Of a stretch of 48,244 nucleotides of DNA, positions 1-9,128 are shown piece after piece (position 1 is the first letter of the stretch; the number at the start of each line of letters is the position of its first letter). Under the pieces are notes generated by a model that saw only the letters and a list, made by a program, of their open reading frames with translations, searched no databases and was not told where the DNA came from. The stretch lies in the NCBI GenBank assembly GCA_025453975.1, contig JALOPI010000026.1, forward strand, positions 1 through 48,244, read 5' to 3'. The stretch is from Syntrophobacteraceae bacterium (lineage in GTDB: Bacteria; Desulfobacterota; Syntrophobacteria; Syntrophobacterales; Syntrophobacteraceae). Position numbers and translations under genes: made by a program.

Positions 1-2
1 CC

Positions 3-80
3 AAGGGCATGGGCCGCGGAGAGGAAATGGCATTGAAAAGTGAGCGGCCAGATATTATGATCACAGACTCAAGTGATTGA
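3..80 (+). CDS. Possible 3' end of an upstream gene
   Basis: One forward frame is open from the window edge to a TGA at 78-80 and could be the last 25 codons of a gene that starts outside the window. The predicted tail is polar (it includes GRGEE and ends DSSD) and I recognise no family. The other two frames stop at about 36 and 42. With so little sequence this could equally be noncoding leader DNA ahead of def. Confidence 0.2.
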   Translation, partial: KGMGRGEEMALKSERPDIMITDSSD

Positions 81-159
81 CATGAACCGAACCGGCGCGG
101 GCTTGCTGGGATTCCAGTCGACCTTCAGGCTGGCTTGTGCCGACATGAGGAATGCTCGG

Positions 160-672
160 ATGGCTGCTCTGCAGATCTGTACCTATCCCGACCCCATTCT
201 CAGGCGCAAGGCGGAGCCGGTCAAGACGGTGGATCGCGAGCTTCGGAAGCTGATCGACGAAATGGCCGAGACCATGTACGCCGCCCCGGGCATCGGTCTC
301 GCCGCCAACCAGGTGGGAAAGAGCCAGCGGCTGCTGGTCCTCGACCTTCAGCGCCCCGAATACGAACAGGGGCTCATGGCCCTCATCAATCCCACCATCG
401 TCGCGGCCAGCGGTGAGACGACCTACGAGGAAGGGTGTCTCAGCGTTCCGGAGTTTTTTTCCAACGTCAAGCGTCACGAGCAGGTCACCGTCCAGGCGGT
501 GGACAAGGAGGGCCATCCCGTGGAAATAACGGCTACGGGTCTTCTGGCCGTGGTGCTCCAGCACGAGATCGACCATCTGGAAGGGCGCCTTTTCATCGAC
601 CATCTGGGGACCATCACCCGGGAGCTGTTCAAAAGGAAGTGGAAAAAGCGTCTGAAAGAGGACAAGGCGTGA
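160..672 (+). CDS. def: Peptide deformylase
   Basis: Removes the N-formyl group from nascent proteins in the cytoplasm, using a metal ion. All three family motifs are visible: GIGLAANQ at residues 44-51, EGCLS in the middle, and QHEIDH near the C-terminus, which supply the Cys and two His metal ligands and the catalytic Glu. I chose the ATG at 160 because GAGGA at 147-151 lies eight bases upstream and because it gives 170 residues starting MAALQICTYPD, the normal length and N-terminus. Upstream ATGs at 73 and 145 in the same frame would add 29 or 5 unconserved residues and have poorer ribosome sites. The stop overlaps the GTG start of fmt, so the two are probably translationally coupled, which suits enzymes acting at opposite ends of the formyl cycle. 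Confidence 0.95.
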   Translation: MAALQICTYPDPILRRKAEPVKTVDRELRKLIDEMAETMYAAPGIGLAANQVGKSQRLLVLDLQRPEYEQGLMALINPTIVAASGETTYEEGCLSVPEFFSNVKRHEQVTVQAVDKEGHPVEITATGLLAVVLQHEIDHLEGRLFIDHLGTITRELFKRKWKKRLKEDKA

Positions 673-1616
673 CCAGGGACCTTCCGACGCTCATCTTCTT
701 CGGAACTCCGGAATTTGCCGTGCCTTCGCTGAACGCACTCCTGTCCCGCGACGCTCCCGTGAAGCTGGTGGTGACCCAGCCCGACCGGCCCCGGGGCCGG
801 GGCAAGAAGCTGGCCCCTCCTGCTGTCAAGAATTTGGCCCTCGAACGGGGGATTCCCGTTTTTCAGCCTCCCAAGATTCGTGACCTTGCGGCCATCGACC
901 ACATCGTCTCCTTCGGCGCCCAATGCGCCGTGGTCGTGGCCTATGGCCAGCTCTTTCCCGCCAGGCTCCTGAGCCAGTTTCCCCTCGGAACGATCAATGT
1001 GCACGCCTCCCTGCTGCCCCATTACCGGGGTGCCGCCCCCATCCAGCGTTCCCTCCTCGCCGGAGACCGGTTGACGGGGGTCAGCATCATGCTCCTCGAC
1101 GAGGGCATGGACACCGGGCCGGTGCTCTCCAGGCGGGAGACCGTCATTGAAGAGGGACTGAGCTTCGGCGCCCTGCACGACCGATTGGCCGACCTGGGTG
1201 CCGGACTGCTTTGCGAGACCCTCGATGACTGGAATGCGGGGCGCATCCGGCCGGAGCTTCAGGATTCAGCGTTGGCGACTCATGCCCCTCCCGTTGGAAA
1301 AGAGGAGCTTCGCCTCGACTGGAGCCTTCCGGCTCGAGTGCTGGCGCGCAGGATCCTGGCTTTCGATCCCGCCCCGGGGGCGTATTTTTTGTTGCAGGGG
1401 CGCCGTGTGAAGTGTTTTGATGCCAGGGTGCTGCCCCTTGAGGGAGAGGGTCGAGCCGGAGAGGTGCTGGGGTTGTCGGAGACGGGCCTGGTGGTTCGGG
1501 GGGGTGATGGGATTTGCCTCGTCCTGGGGAGTGTGCAGCTGGAGGGGCAGCGAAGGCTGCCGGCCGCTGAGTTCATCCGGGGGCGCTCCATTGAGCCCGG
1601 CACGGTCCTCGAATGA
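669..1616 (+). CDS. fmt: Methionyl-tRNA formyltransferase
   Basis: Transfers a formyl group from 10-formyltetrahydrofolate to initiator Met-tRNA. The N-terminal hydrolase-type domain starts FFGTPEFAVPSL, and the catalytic triad is visible as Asn110, His112 (in NVHASLLPHYRGAAPIQ) and Asp148 (in DEGMDTGP), close to the numbering of the E. coli enzyme. A C-terminal OB-like domain follows. The frame is open upstream to 435, but the conserved protein begins at the GTG at 669, which overlaps the def stop in a GTGA arrangement and has AGAGGA at 656-661. The resulting 315 residues match the usual family length. The def-fmt pairing is common in bacteria. Confidence 0.95.
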   Translation: MTRDLPTLIFFGTPEFAVPSLNALLSRDAPVKLVVTQPDRPRGRGKKLAPPAVKNLALERGIPVFQPPKIRDLAAIDHIVSFGAQCAVVVAYGQLFPARLLSQFPLGTINVHASLLPHYRGAAPIQRSLLAGDRLTGVSIMLLDEGMDTGPVLSRRETVIEEGLSFGALHDRLADLGAGLLCETLDDWNAGRIRPELQDSALATHAPPVGKEELRLDWSLPARVLARRILAFDPAPGAYFLLQGRRVKCFDARVLPLEGEGRAGEVLGLSETGLVVRGGDGICLVLGSVQLEGQRRLPAAEFIRGRSIEPGTVLE

Positions 1617-1799
1617 CATCATGCCTTATCTTCTGGCGACTCAGGTCGCGCGGGACGGTTTTTTGACGGGCCTGGCGCCGGCCCTCTCGACACGCCCCCT
1701 CATGGACCGCATTCACTGCAGGCTCCCTCGCGCACGACGCGATCTCAACCCATTCCTCCGCGGTTATGATGCTTGCAGGGTGATCATTCGGAAAAGAAT

Positions 1800-2570
1800 A
1801 TGCCGGAGAAGAAAACCTTCGCCATTCTCCTCACCGTGACGGCGCTCCTGATCCTGAGCGCTCTGACCCTGCTCTATGTCGTGCCGTACTACGGGCTCGA
1901 GGCCATCCATGACGATCTGCCCTGGATTGCGGGGGGCGTCTTCGGCGTCCTGGGCGGCGGTCTGGTGCTGGTGCTCGGCCTGCTCATCGTCGTGACGATG
2001 CTCGGCCGCGACGTGCCCTTTTCGCGGAAGCTTCGAAGCTTCGCCGTCAAGGGCCTACTCCCCCTGCTGGTGGTGGTGGGGCGTCTCATCGGCCTCAAGC
2101 GGGAAGACGTTCAGCATGCCTTCGTCGCGGTCAACAACGAGCTGGTCCTGGCGCAATGCCGCAACGGACGCCCGCCCCGCAGTGTCCTGCTCCTCATGCC
2201 CCACTGCCTCCAGGATCAGGACTGCGAGGTGAAGATCACGCACCGGGTGGAAAACTGCAAGCGCTGCGGCAAGTGCCCCATCAAGGGCCTGCTGGAGCTG
2301 GCCGAGCAATACCGGGTGGATCTGGCCGTGGCCACGGGGGGCACCATCGCCCGGCGCATCGTGCTGGAGAAGCGCCCGGACCTCATCATCGCCGTGGCCT
2401 GCGAGCGCGATCTCACCAGTGGTATCCAGGACACGACGCCCCTGCCGGTTTACGGCATCTTCAACGAGCGTCCCTTCGGGCCCTGCCTCAACACCCGGGT
2501 TGCCCTCGACCGGGTTGAAAGCCTGCTGCGCGAGATCACCTCCCTGAATGCGAAACGGGAGACCCCATGA
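1800..2570 (+). CDS. DUF116 family membrane protein
   Basis: A 256-residue protein with two N-terminal membrane helices (about residues 8-28 and 42-67), followed by a soluble domain with a cysteine cluster: Cys136, Cys142, Cys153, Cys156 and Cys159, the last three as CKRCGKC. This is the layout of DUF116, a conserved family of unproven function often found beside fmt and rsmB in deltaproteobacteria and Firmicutes. The cysteine spacing suggests a bound metal or iron-sulfur cluster, which is inference. The ATG at 1800 is preferred to the in-frame ATG at 1773 because it places lysines just before the first helix and has GGAAAAG just upstream. The stop overlaps the rsmB start (ATGA), so this gene belongs to the same operon. 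Confidence 0.85.
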   Translation: MPEKKTFAILLTVTALLILSALTLLYVVPYYGLEAIHDDLPWIAGGVFGVLGGGLVLVLGLLIVVTMLGRDVPFSRKLRSFAVKGLLPLLVVVGRLIGLKREDVQHAFVAVNNELVLAQCRNGRPPRSVLLLMPHCLQDQDCEVKITHRVENCKRCGKCPIKGLLELAEQYRVDLAVATGGTIARRIVLEKRPDLIIAVACERDLTSGIQDTTPLPVYGIFNERPFGPCLNTRVALDRVESLLREITSLNAKRETP

Positions 2571-3922
2571 TCACCGCCAGGCTCCTGGCCTACCAGATCC
2601 TTCTCCATCTCGATCAGAAGCCATCACAGCCCGACCGACTCATCCGTACCCTCATGGGTCGTCATTCCGGCCTCGATGCACGGGATCGGGCCCTCCTCAC
2701 GGAGCTGGTTTACGGGACCTTGCGGTGGCAGGGGCGCCTGGACTGGCACATCGCCCAGCTGAGCCGGGTGCCGGGTGGAAAGATCCAGCCGGGAATCCGC
2801 ATCCTCCTGCGCATGGGGATCTATCAGCTGCTCTTTTTGGAGCGAGTTCCCGCCCACGCGGCCATCGATGAGGCCGTGAAGATGACCAAATGCCTGCACC
2901 GGGCGCACCTGGCCGGCTTCGTGAACGGGATCCTGCGGGAAGCGGCCCGGCGGGAGAACCGATGGGACTGGCCTTCGCCGGAGGATGACCCGGTTGAGCA
3001 TCTGGCCGTCACGACGTCGCACCCGCCCTGGTTTGTGGGGCGCATGACTCGCGAGCTGGGGCTCGAGGGGGCGCGAATGTTTTGCGAAGCCAATAACGGC
3101 GTGGCCCCGCTGACGATCCGCGTCAACCGGGCCAAGGCCGAGCCCGCCCAGGTGATGGACTGGCTGAAAGCTCACGGGGTCCATGCCGAGCCTTCGCCAT
3201 ACCTGGAGGATGCCGTGCGGCTGCGCGGGATCCGTTCGGACCTCTCCCGACTTGCGATTCACGTGGAAGGCTGGGCCCAGGCGCAGGACGAGGCGTCGCA
3301 GCTCATCGGGAATCTCGTGTCCCCTCGGGGGGGCGAGAGGATCCTGGATCTCTGCGCCGGCTTTGGAGGCAAAACGACCCACATCGCCGCTCTCATGAAG
3401 AACCACGGGGAGATCGTGGCCGTGGATGCGTCGGCCTGGAAGCTCGAGGAGCTGCAAAGAAACGCCGCGCGCCAGGGGATCACGGGGATCACGACGGCTC
3501 CTGGGGATCTCATGCACCTGGATCCGGGGAGGATCGGGCTCTTCCATCGGGTGCTGCTGGACGCTCCCTGTACGGGGTTCGGGACGCTCCGGCGCAACCC
3601 CGACATCAAGTGGCGGCGGCATCCCAAGGACCCCTATCGATTCTCCCAGATCCAGAGGCAGTATCTCGAGAAGGCCGCCGATCTGGTCCGGGAGGGAGGC
3701 GTCCTCGTGTACGCGACCTGCAGCGTTTTCAGGGAGGAGAACGAGGACGTGGCCGATGCGTTCACGGAAGCACACCCCGGCTGGACACCGGAGCGTGCCG
3801 AGGACTTCCTTCCCAACACCTGTCGATCCATGACGGACCGGGGCTTCTTCCGATCGTGGCCCCACCTGCACGGTGTCGATGGGTTCTTCGGGGCCCGGTG
3901 GAGGAAGGAGCGGTCTTCATGA
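2567..3922 (+). CDS. rsmB: 16S rRNA m5C967 methyltransferase
   Basis: Methylates cytosine 967 of 16S rRNA using S-adenosylmethionine. The N-terminal 140 residues resemble the NusB-like RNA-binding domain of RsmB. The Rossmann methyltransferase domain contains the SAM motif LDLCAGFGGKT at about residue 258, the PCT motif with Cys335 and the TCS motif with Cys385, the two cysteines expected in the m5C catalytic mechanism. The length of 451 residues fits the family (about 430). The ATG overlaps the stop of the DUF116 gene by four bases. The gene converges on metG; 108 bases lie between the stop codons and I see no clear terminator there. Confidence 0.93.
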   Translation: MITARLLAYQILLHLDQKPSQPDRLIRTLMGRHSGLDARDRALLTELVYGTLRWQGRLDWHIAQLSRVPGGKIQPGIRILLRMGIYQLLFLERVPAHAAIDEAVKMTKCLHRAHLAGFVNGILREAARRENRWDWPSPEDDPVEHLAVTTSHPPWFVGRMTRELGLEGARMFCEANNGVAPLTIRVNRAKAEPAQVMDWLKAHGVHAEPSPYLEDAVRLRGIRSDLSRLAIHVEGWAQAQDEASQLIGNLVSPRGGERILDLCAGFGGKTTHIAALMKNHGEIVAVDASAWKLEELQRNAARQGITGITTAPGDLMHLDPGRIGLFHRVLLDAPCTGFGTLRRNPDIKWRRHPKDPYRFSQIQRQYLEKAADLVREGGVLVYATCSVFREENEDVADAFTEAHPGWTPERAEDFLPNTCRSMTDRGFFRSWPHLHGVDGFFGARWRKERSS

Positions 3923-4030
3923 CCCGCCATGCTTCCACCGCCCCGGGATGTGGAGTGTGCGGCCAGGAGGCTGTCGGGGAACGGTCATTTCGAGCTATAG
4001 CGAGAAATCTTGATGCTCGTGCCGCGCCCG

Positions 4031-5971
4031 TCAGCTGACTCGTCGACCCGGAGCGACCGGCTCCCCGGTGGTGACGAGACGCAGGGCCTTGCCGTCCCGG
4101 ACCGCCAGCACCATGCCGCGGGATTCGATCCCCATGAGCCTGGCCGGCTGCAGGTTGGCCACCACGATGACCTGTTTCCCCACCATCTCCTCGGGCGTGT
4201 AGTCCTGGGCGATGCCCGCCACCACCTGGCGCTCCTCTCCGATGTCCACGATGAGCCGCAGGAGCTTTTTCGATTTGGGGACGACTTCGGCCTCCTTGAC
4301 GATCCCGGCCCTCAGATCCACCCTCTGGAACAGCTCGAAGGGGATCGCCTCCTCCAGAAGGGGCTCGCTGGGGATGGACGCCGACTCGGAAGCGCTCGAC
4401 GCCCCGGGCCCGGGCGGAGCGGCCTGCACCGTTTTCAGCTCGACGCGGGGGAACAGGGCATCCCCCTTCACAACGGCGACTCCTTCCCGTAGCCCTCCCC
4501 AACGGGTATCTTCATCGAATCTCAAATCCGGTGCCTTGCGGGTGATGCCCAGGCGCTGGAGCATCTTTTCCGCCGTCTCCGGCATGAACGGCGAGACGAG
4601 GGCGGCGACGACCCGATTCAGCTCCAGGAGCGAGCGGATGACGGTGAGGAGCCTCGGCCTCCGTTCCGGATCCTTGGCCAGGTTCCACGGCCCGACGGAG
4701 TCGACGTACTTGTTGGCGGCGTTGAGGCTCTCCCAGATGGACATGAGCGCCTTGTGGAAGCCGAGCTTTGGTATCTCCTCCTGGAACTGGCGCCGGGTCA
4801 CCTCGAGCTGACCCATGAGATCGGTTTCGGGCTCTTCCAGCCCGGACCCGAAGGGGGGAACCCGGCCGTCCACGTATTTGGCCGTCATGGCCAGGGTGCG
4901 GCTGAAAAGATTGCCGAGGTCGTTGGCCAGGTCGGCGTTGAGCCTCTGAACGAGAGCTTCCTCGCTGAACCCCGCGTCCAGGCCGAACACCATCTCCCTC
5001 AGGAGGAAATAACGGAAGGCATCCACCCCGTAAGTCTCCGCCAGTTCCAGGGGGCGCACCACGGTGCCCTTGCTCTTGCTCATCTTGCCTTCATTGATCT
5101 TCCAGTAGCCGTGCACGTTGAGGTGCCGGTACGGCGCGATGCCGGCCGCTTTGAGCATGGTGGGCCAGTAGATGCCGTGGGGCTTCAGAATGTCCTTGGC
5201 GATGAGGTGCTGGACGACGGGCCAGTAGCGCCCGTAGGCGCCGCCGTCCGGGTATCCCAGGGCGGAGACGTAGTTGATGAGGGCGTCGAACCAGACATAA
5301 GTCACGTAGCGGTCGTCGAAGGGCAGGGGGATGCCCCAGCTCAGCCGCTCCACGGGACGCGAGATGCAGAGGTCCTCCAAAGGCTCCCGCAGGAACGCCA
5401 GGACCTCGTTGCGGTAGCGCTCCGGGCGGATGAAGTCCGGATGGCTTTCGACGTAGTCGATGAGCCAGGACTGATAGCGGCTCATGCGGAAGAAATAGTT
5501 GGCCTCCTCCCTTTCGACGGGCTCGGTGTCGTGGTCGGGGCACCTGCCGTCCACGAGCTCCCGCTCGGTGTAAAAGCGCTCGCACCCCACGCAGTAAAGA
5601 CCCTTGTAGGAGCTGAAATAGATCTCGCCGGCGTCGTGCACCTTGCGGAGGATATACTGCACCGTGCGGACGTGGTCCGGGTCCGTCGTGCGGATGAAGT
5701 GATCGTGGCTGATGTTCAGCCTGGGCCAGGTGCTCCGGAAAATCCCGCTGATCCGGTCCACATACTCCCGGGGCTCCACGCCGGCGGCCGATGCGGCCTG
5801 AACGATCTTGTCCCCGTGCTCGTCCGTTCCCGTGAGGAAGAAGGTCTCGCAGCCCATGAATCGATGAAAACGATTCAGAACGTCGGCGACGATGGTGGTG
5901 TAGGCATGGCCGATGTGGGGCTCGGCGTTCACATAATAGATGGGGGTCGTTACGTAGAAGGCCTTCGTCAT
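4031..5971 (-). CDS. metG: Methionine--tRNA ligase
   Basis: Class I aminoacyl-tRNA synthetase charging tRNA-Met. It has the HIGH motif at residues 19-22, a zinc-binding knuckle of the C-x2-C...C-x2-H type near residues 127-146, and KMSKS near residue 296. From about residue 540 a C-terminal OB-fold tRNA-binding domain of the Trbp111/EMAP-II type is present (LRAGIV...VVANLQPARLMGIESRGM). The 646-residue length fits the long form. The frame is open a further 105 codons upstream, but that stretch is the antisense-free overlap with ricT and looks nothing like MetRS. The ATG at 5971 follows AAGGAA and overlaps the ricT stop by four bases, so metG is the last gene of the holB-ricT-metG unit. Confidence 0.95.
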   Translation of the reverse strand: MTKAFYVTTPIYYVNAEPHIGHAYTTIVADVLNRFHRFMGCETFFLTGTDEHGDKIVQAASAAGVEPREYVDRISGIFRSTWPRLNISHDHFIRTTDPDHVRTVQYILRKVHDAGEIYFSSYKGLYCVGCERFYTERELVDGRCPDHDTEPVEREEANYFFRMSRYQSWLIDYVESHPDFIRPERYRNEVLAFLREPLEDLCISRPVERLSWGIPLPFDDRYVTYVWFDALINYVSALGYPDGGAYGRYWPVVQHLIAKDILKPHGIYWPTMLKAAGIAPYRHLNVHGYWKINEGKMSKSKGTVVRPLELAETYGVDAFRYFLLREMVFGLDAGFSEEALVQRLNADLANDLGNLFSRTLAMTAKYVDGRVPPFGSGLEEPETDLMGQLEVTRRQFQEEIPKLGFHKALMSIWESLNAANKYVDSVGPWNLAKDPERRPRLLTVIRSLLELNRVVAALVSPFMPETAEKMLQRLGITRKAPDLRFDEDTRWGGLREGVAVVKGDALFPRVELKTVQAAPPGPGASSASESASIPSEPLLEEAIPFELFQRVDLRAGIVKEAEVVPKSKKLLRLIVDIGEERQVVAGIAQDYTPEEMVGKQVIVVANLQPARLMGIESRGMVLAVRDGKALRLVTTGEPVAPGRRVS

Positions 5972-6780
5972 TGAGCTTCCTTGGTCTCCGTTGGGATGGG
6001 ATCCAGCTTCTTTTCGACCTCTCGCCCATCCTCGAGGATGACGGTGTAGGTCCGATCCAGCACGTTCTGGCGAATCACCTTGCCCCGGCCCTCCGGCAGC
6101 TCGACCTTCTTGCCGATTTTGGGCATGTCTTTCTTGAGCTCGCGATAGGTTTCGTATTCGTACTGGAGACAGCACATGAGACGGCCGCACGCCCCCGAGA
6201 TCTTGGTGGGATTGAGGCTCAGATTCTGCTCCTTGGCCATTTTGATGGAAACGGCATGAAAGTTTTTGAGGAAGGTCGCGCAGCAAAGCGGCCGTCCGCA
6301 GCTGCCGAGGCCCCCCACCATCTTGGCCTGGTTGCGGATGCCGATCTGGCGCAGCTCCACGCGGGTCCTCAACCTCCGCACCAGGTCCTTCAGCAGCTCA
6401 CGGAAATCGACTCTCCCCTCGGCGGTGAAATAGAAGATGATCTTGCCGCCGTCGAAGTAATACTCCACATCCACGAGATTCATGTCCAGATGATGGGCCG
6501 CAATGCGCTCGAGACAATAGGCACGGGCATCCATCTCGAATTCCTTGTTGGTCTGGAGCTTCTGGATCTCCTCCGGCCTGGCGGGCCGCTCGATCCGCTT
6601 GATTTCGCTCCGTCCGCGGCAGCAAACCTGCGGGCAGCCGTGCTCCACCACTTCACCCAGGCCCGTTCCCTGCTCGGTTTTGACCAGGACATAATCCCCC
6701 TTCTTGACCGGATGCTCTCCCGCGTCGAAGAAGTAGATCTTGCCCCCCGGTCTAAACCGTACACCGATGACTTTCTCCAT
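5968..6780 (-). CDS. ricT: PSP1-domain protein RicT (YaaT)
   Basis: A 270-residue member of the PSP1/RicT family. In Bacillus, RicT works with RicA and RicF in a complex that carries iron-sulfur clusters and modulates RNase Y and competence or sporulation; the role in this organism is unknown. The visible signature is the conserved cysteine pattern LGSCGRPLCCATFL followed by SGACGRLMCCLQYEYE in the middle of the protein, plus CPQVCC near residue 50. The ATG at 6780 is used rather than the adjacent TTG at 6783, with GAGGAAAG upstream. The start lies inside the end of holB and the stop overlaps metG, a compact layout resembling the holB-yaaT order of Gram-positive bacteria. Confidence 0.9.
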   Translation of the reverse strand: MEKVIGVRFRPGGKIYFFDAGEHPVKKGDYVLVKTEQGTGLGEVVEHGCPQVCCRGRSEIKRIERPARPEEIQKLQTNKEFEMDARAYCLERIAAHHLDMNLVDVEYYFDGGKIIFYFTAEGRVDFRELLKDLVRRLRTRVELRQIGIRNQAKMVGGLGSCGRPLCCATFLKNFHAVSIKMAKEQNLSLNPTKISGACGRLMCCLQYEYETYRELKKDMPKIGKKVELPEGRGKVIRQNVLDRTYTVILEDGREVEKKLDPIPTETKEAQ

Positions 6781-7759
6781 CAAAGGCTTTCCTCATGGCC
6801 AAACAAACGCCTTCGAGCACGAGCTGCCGGTTGGCGTTCAAGCGCAGCTGCTGGTGAGCCTGCTCGATCCGGTCGAACAGGCGGAATAGACGATCATCGA
6901 GATCATCGGAAGGGTCAGCCGTCGACGAGCGCGGACCGCCTTCCCGGGAAGATGAGAGCCCTAACCTCAATCGAGAGTGGATCATATCCCGCAGCCAGAG
7001 TTTAATACACTCCAAATCCTCATCCAGGCTTTTGGCTTCCCTGGCCCATCGGGCCGTGAGTGAGAACAGTTCCAGGACGCTCATGCCGGCGAGGGCACGC
7101 AGGCGATCCCCAATCTCCCGGTGGTGGGCCAGGACTGCTGGATCCGCCAGGAGCCTGGCCCGAGCCAAACTGCCCGAAGCCAGGCGGGCGGCTTCAAGGG
7201 CGGCATTCCGCTCCACGCCCTCCTCCTCGATGAGGGCCCGGGCGATGAGGTCCTCCTCGAGGGGCTGAAACCGGATGTGACAGCAGCGGGAAACGAGGGT
7301 GGGCAGCAGCATCCTCGGCTCCATGGTGATCAGAATGAGCACGTTCTGCCTGGGAGGCTCCTCGAGGATCTTGAGAAAAGCGTTGGCCGCCTCCTCCTTC
7401 AGGTCGTGCGCACCCTCGACGACCACAACCCGGTGCCTGGCCTCGAATGGGCGGAATTTCAGCCGCTCCTTGATCTGTCGCACCTGATCGATCTTGATGA
7501 AGGTCCCGTCCTTTTTGACCCACAGGAGGTCGGGGTGCTGGCCCGAGCCGATTTTGCGGCACGAAGGGCATCGGTCACAGGAATCGCCCTGCCGGGGCTC
7601 GGTGCAATTGAGGAGCTGGGCGAAGGCTCGGGCGGTCCGGCTCTTTCCGATCCCGGCCTCTCCCGTGAACAGCAGCCCATGGGGGACGCGGGCCCCTTCG
7701 ACCATTTTCCACAGAAGCTTCCTGGCCCTGATCTGCCCAGGGATGGCGGCCATCGACAT
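6752..7759 (-). CDS. holB: DNA polymerase III delta' subunit
   Basis: Clamp-loader ATPase-like subunit that opens the beta clamp during replication. Residues 33-40 form a Walker A motif (GEAGIGKS). A zinc module follows with Cys52, Cys61, Cys64 and Cys67 (C-x8-C-x2-C-x2-C). A Walker B-like VVVEGAH segment and the clamp-loader SRC signature (VSRCCHIRF) follow. The conserved FLKILEEPP segment is also present. At 335 residues it has normal length. An alternative ATG lies two codons in at 7753. The gene overlaps ricT by 29 bases and starts 42 bases after the HD-domain gene. Confidence 0.93.
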   Translation of the reverse strand: MSMAAIPGQIRARKLLWKMVEGARVPHGLLFTGEAGIGKSRTARAFAQLLNCTEPRQGDSCDRCPSCRKIGSGQHPDLLWVKKDGTFIKIDQVRQIKERLKFRPFEARHRVVVVEGAHDLKEEAANAFLKILEEPPRQNVLILITMEPRMLLPTLVSRCCHIRFQPLEEDLIARALIEEEGVERNAALEAARLASGSLARARLLADPAVLAHHREIGDRLRALAGMSVLELFSLTARWAREAKSLDEDLECIKLWLRDMIHSRLRLGLSSSREGGPRSSTADPSDDLDDRLFRLFDRIEQAHQQLRLNANRQLVLEGVCLAMRKAFDGESHRCTV

Positions 7760-7801
7760 GGGGCTGTGAGACCTTTCAAATCGAATTTGTTCGCGCGTGA
7801 C

Positions 7802-8917
7802 TCAGAAGGGAGCGCTCTCCCCGGGCTCCCGCTCCGGCGCTTCCGCCGCGCCGGTCCTGGAAGCGGCGTCCGAGGCCGCCCCCAATCCCTTCGACGTCGT
7901 CCAGAGGCTCAGCTGCTGGGCACAGGATTCAGCCGGCGCATCGGGCGGTGGAGAGGCTTCCGGCGCAACCTGAGCGCCCCCGTAGATGAACCGCTGCAGA
8001 GCAGGCTGATAGGCGGTCCAGGTCCTGCCGTCTTTCGAGCACTGGTCGAGGGCCCGTGCCAGGGTGCTCATCTTGGCGTCCAGGTCGTCGATGAAATGCA
8101 GAACGAAGGCCTCGCGGGTCATGGGCACCTTCACGGCACCGTGCTCCTGCTCTCCATGGTGGCTCAGGATCAGGTGCTTGAGAACGGTGGCCAGCTCCGC
8201 CGGGAAGGCGGCCACCGAGCGGATCTTGTCCTCCACGATCTGGAGCCCGAGAATCATGTGCCCCAGAAGGCGCCCCGAGTCCGAATAATCGATGGCCAGG
8301 TCCCAGGTCAGCTCATCCACCTTGCCGATGTCGTGGAGGAGGGCGCCCACGGTGAGCAGATCCCGATCCAGCTCTTCGTAGTGCCTGGCCACGAGGGCAG
8401 CCAGTCCTGCCACCGAGACGGTGTGCTCCAGCAGACCGCCCAGGTAGGCATGGTGAATGGACTTGCCGGCGGGTGCCTGCTTGATCCGGTCCATGAGGGG
8501 ACGGTCGGCGAGGATGGCCTGCATGAGGTGCCGCAGGGGCGGGCTTTTGATGGATGCCACAGCGCGCCTGAGCTGCTGATGCAGGATCTCGGGATCCATG
8601 GGGCTGACGGGCAGGAAATCTGCGGGATCCGCATCGCATCGATTCACGGGGGTGATCTGCTGGATGTTCAGCTGAAGCTCGCCCTTGTAGGTCTCGCAGC
8701 GTCCGGTGACTGAAACGGCTCCCCCCACCGGGATGGAACGATCCAGAGCTTCGGCGTTCTCCCAGATGCGACCGACCACCTCGCCGGTGCGGTCGGCCAG
8801 CCGCAGGGTGACGAAGCTGGCCCCGGTCCGCGTCGTGCGGAGCTGCTTGTCCGCCGCCACGAAGGTCGATGTCACCTCCTGATGGGGCTTGAGCTCTGAG
8901 ATGAAGATCTTGCTCAC
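7802..8917 (-). CDS. OB-fold/HD-domain 3'-5' exoribonuclease-like protein (YhaM family)
   Basis: A 371-residue protein with an N-terminal OB-fold nucleic-acid-binding domain (residues about 15-95, including FVTLRLADRTG) and a central HD phosphohydrolase domain with metal-binding histidines in LLEHT near residue 161 and LLHDIGK near residue 193. This order matches the YhaM/Cbf1 family, which trims RNA 3' ends. The C-terminal 60 residues are rich in Ala, Pro and Ser and probably disordered. I chose the GTG at 8917 because GAGGAG sits five bases upstream and the protein then starts at the OB fold (SKIFISEL). The frame extends to 9016 without similarity. It probably heads the operon with holB, ricT and metG. 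Confidence 0.85.
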   Translation of the reverse strand: MSKIFISELKPHQEVTSTFVAADKQLRTTRTGASFVTLRLADRTGEVVGRIWENAEALDRSIPVGGAVSVTGRCETYKGELQLNIQQITPVNRCDADPADFLPVSPMDPEILHQQLRRAVASIKSPPLRHLMQAILADRPLMDRIKQAPAGKSIHHAYLGGLLEHTVSVAGLAALVARHYEELDRDLLTVGALLHDIGKVDELTWDLAIDYSDSGRLLGHMILGLQIVEDKIRSVAAFPAELATVLKHLILSHHGEQEHGAVKVPMTREAFVLHFIDDLDAKMSTLARALDQCSKDGRTWTAYQPALQRFIYGGAQVAPEASPPPDAPAESCAQQLSLWTTSKGLGAASDAASRTGAAEAPEREPGESAPF

Positions 8918-9128
8918 ACAGGCTCCTCGAAAGGGTGAGCGGAAGCGGGGCACCGATTTCACTTGAATACTGAAGCACAAACGTTTTCTATAGTATAGGT
9001 GTGAAGCGGGTGTCAAACTGTCGATTCCGGATTCTGGATTCGTGGAATCGCCGAGACAGCGGGTACTGGCCCCTGGGGCTTACTTTCCACGGCATGGAGC
9101 GGATCAACACAAACGACGGAGTCCCAGG

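Noticed and set aside
5972..6286. N-terminal extension of MetRS in the same frame
   Set aside because: The HIGH-motif N-terminus starts at 5971 with its own ribosome site; the extension overlaps ricT and lacks similarity.
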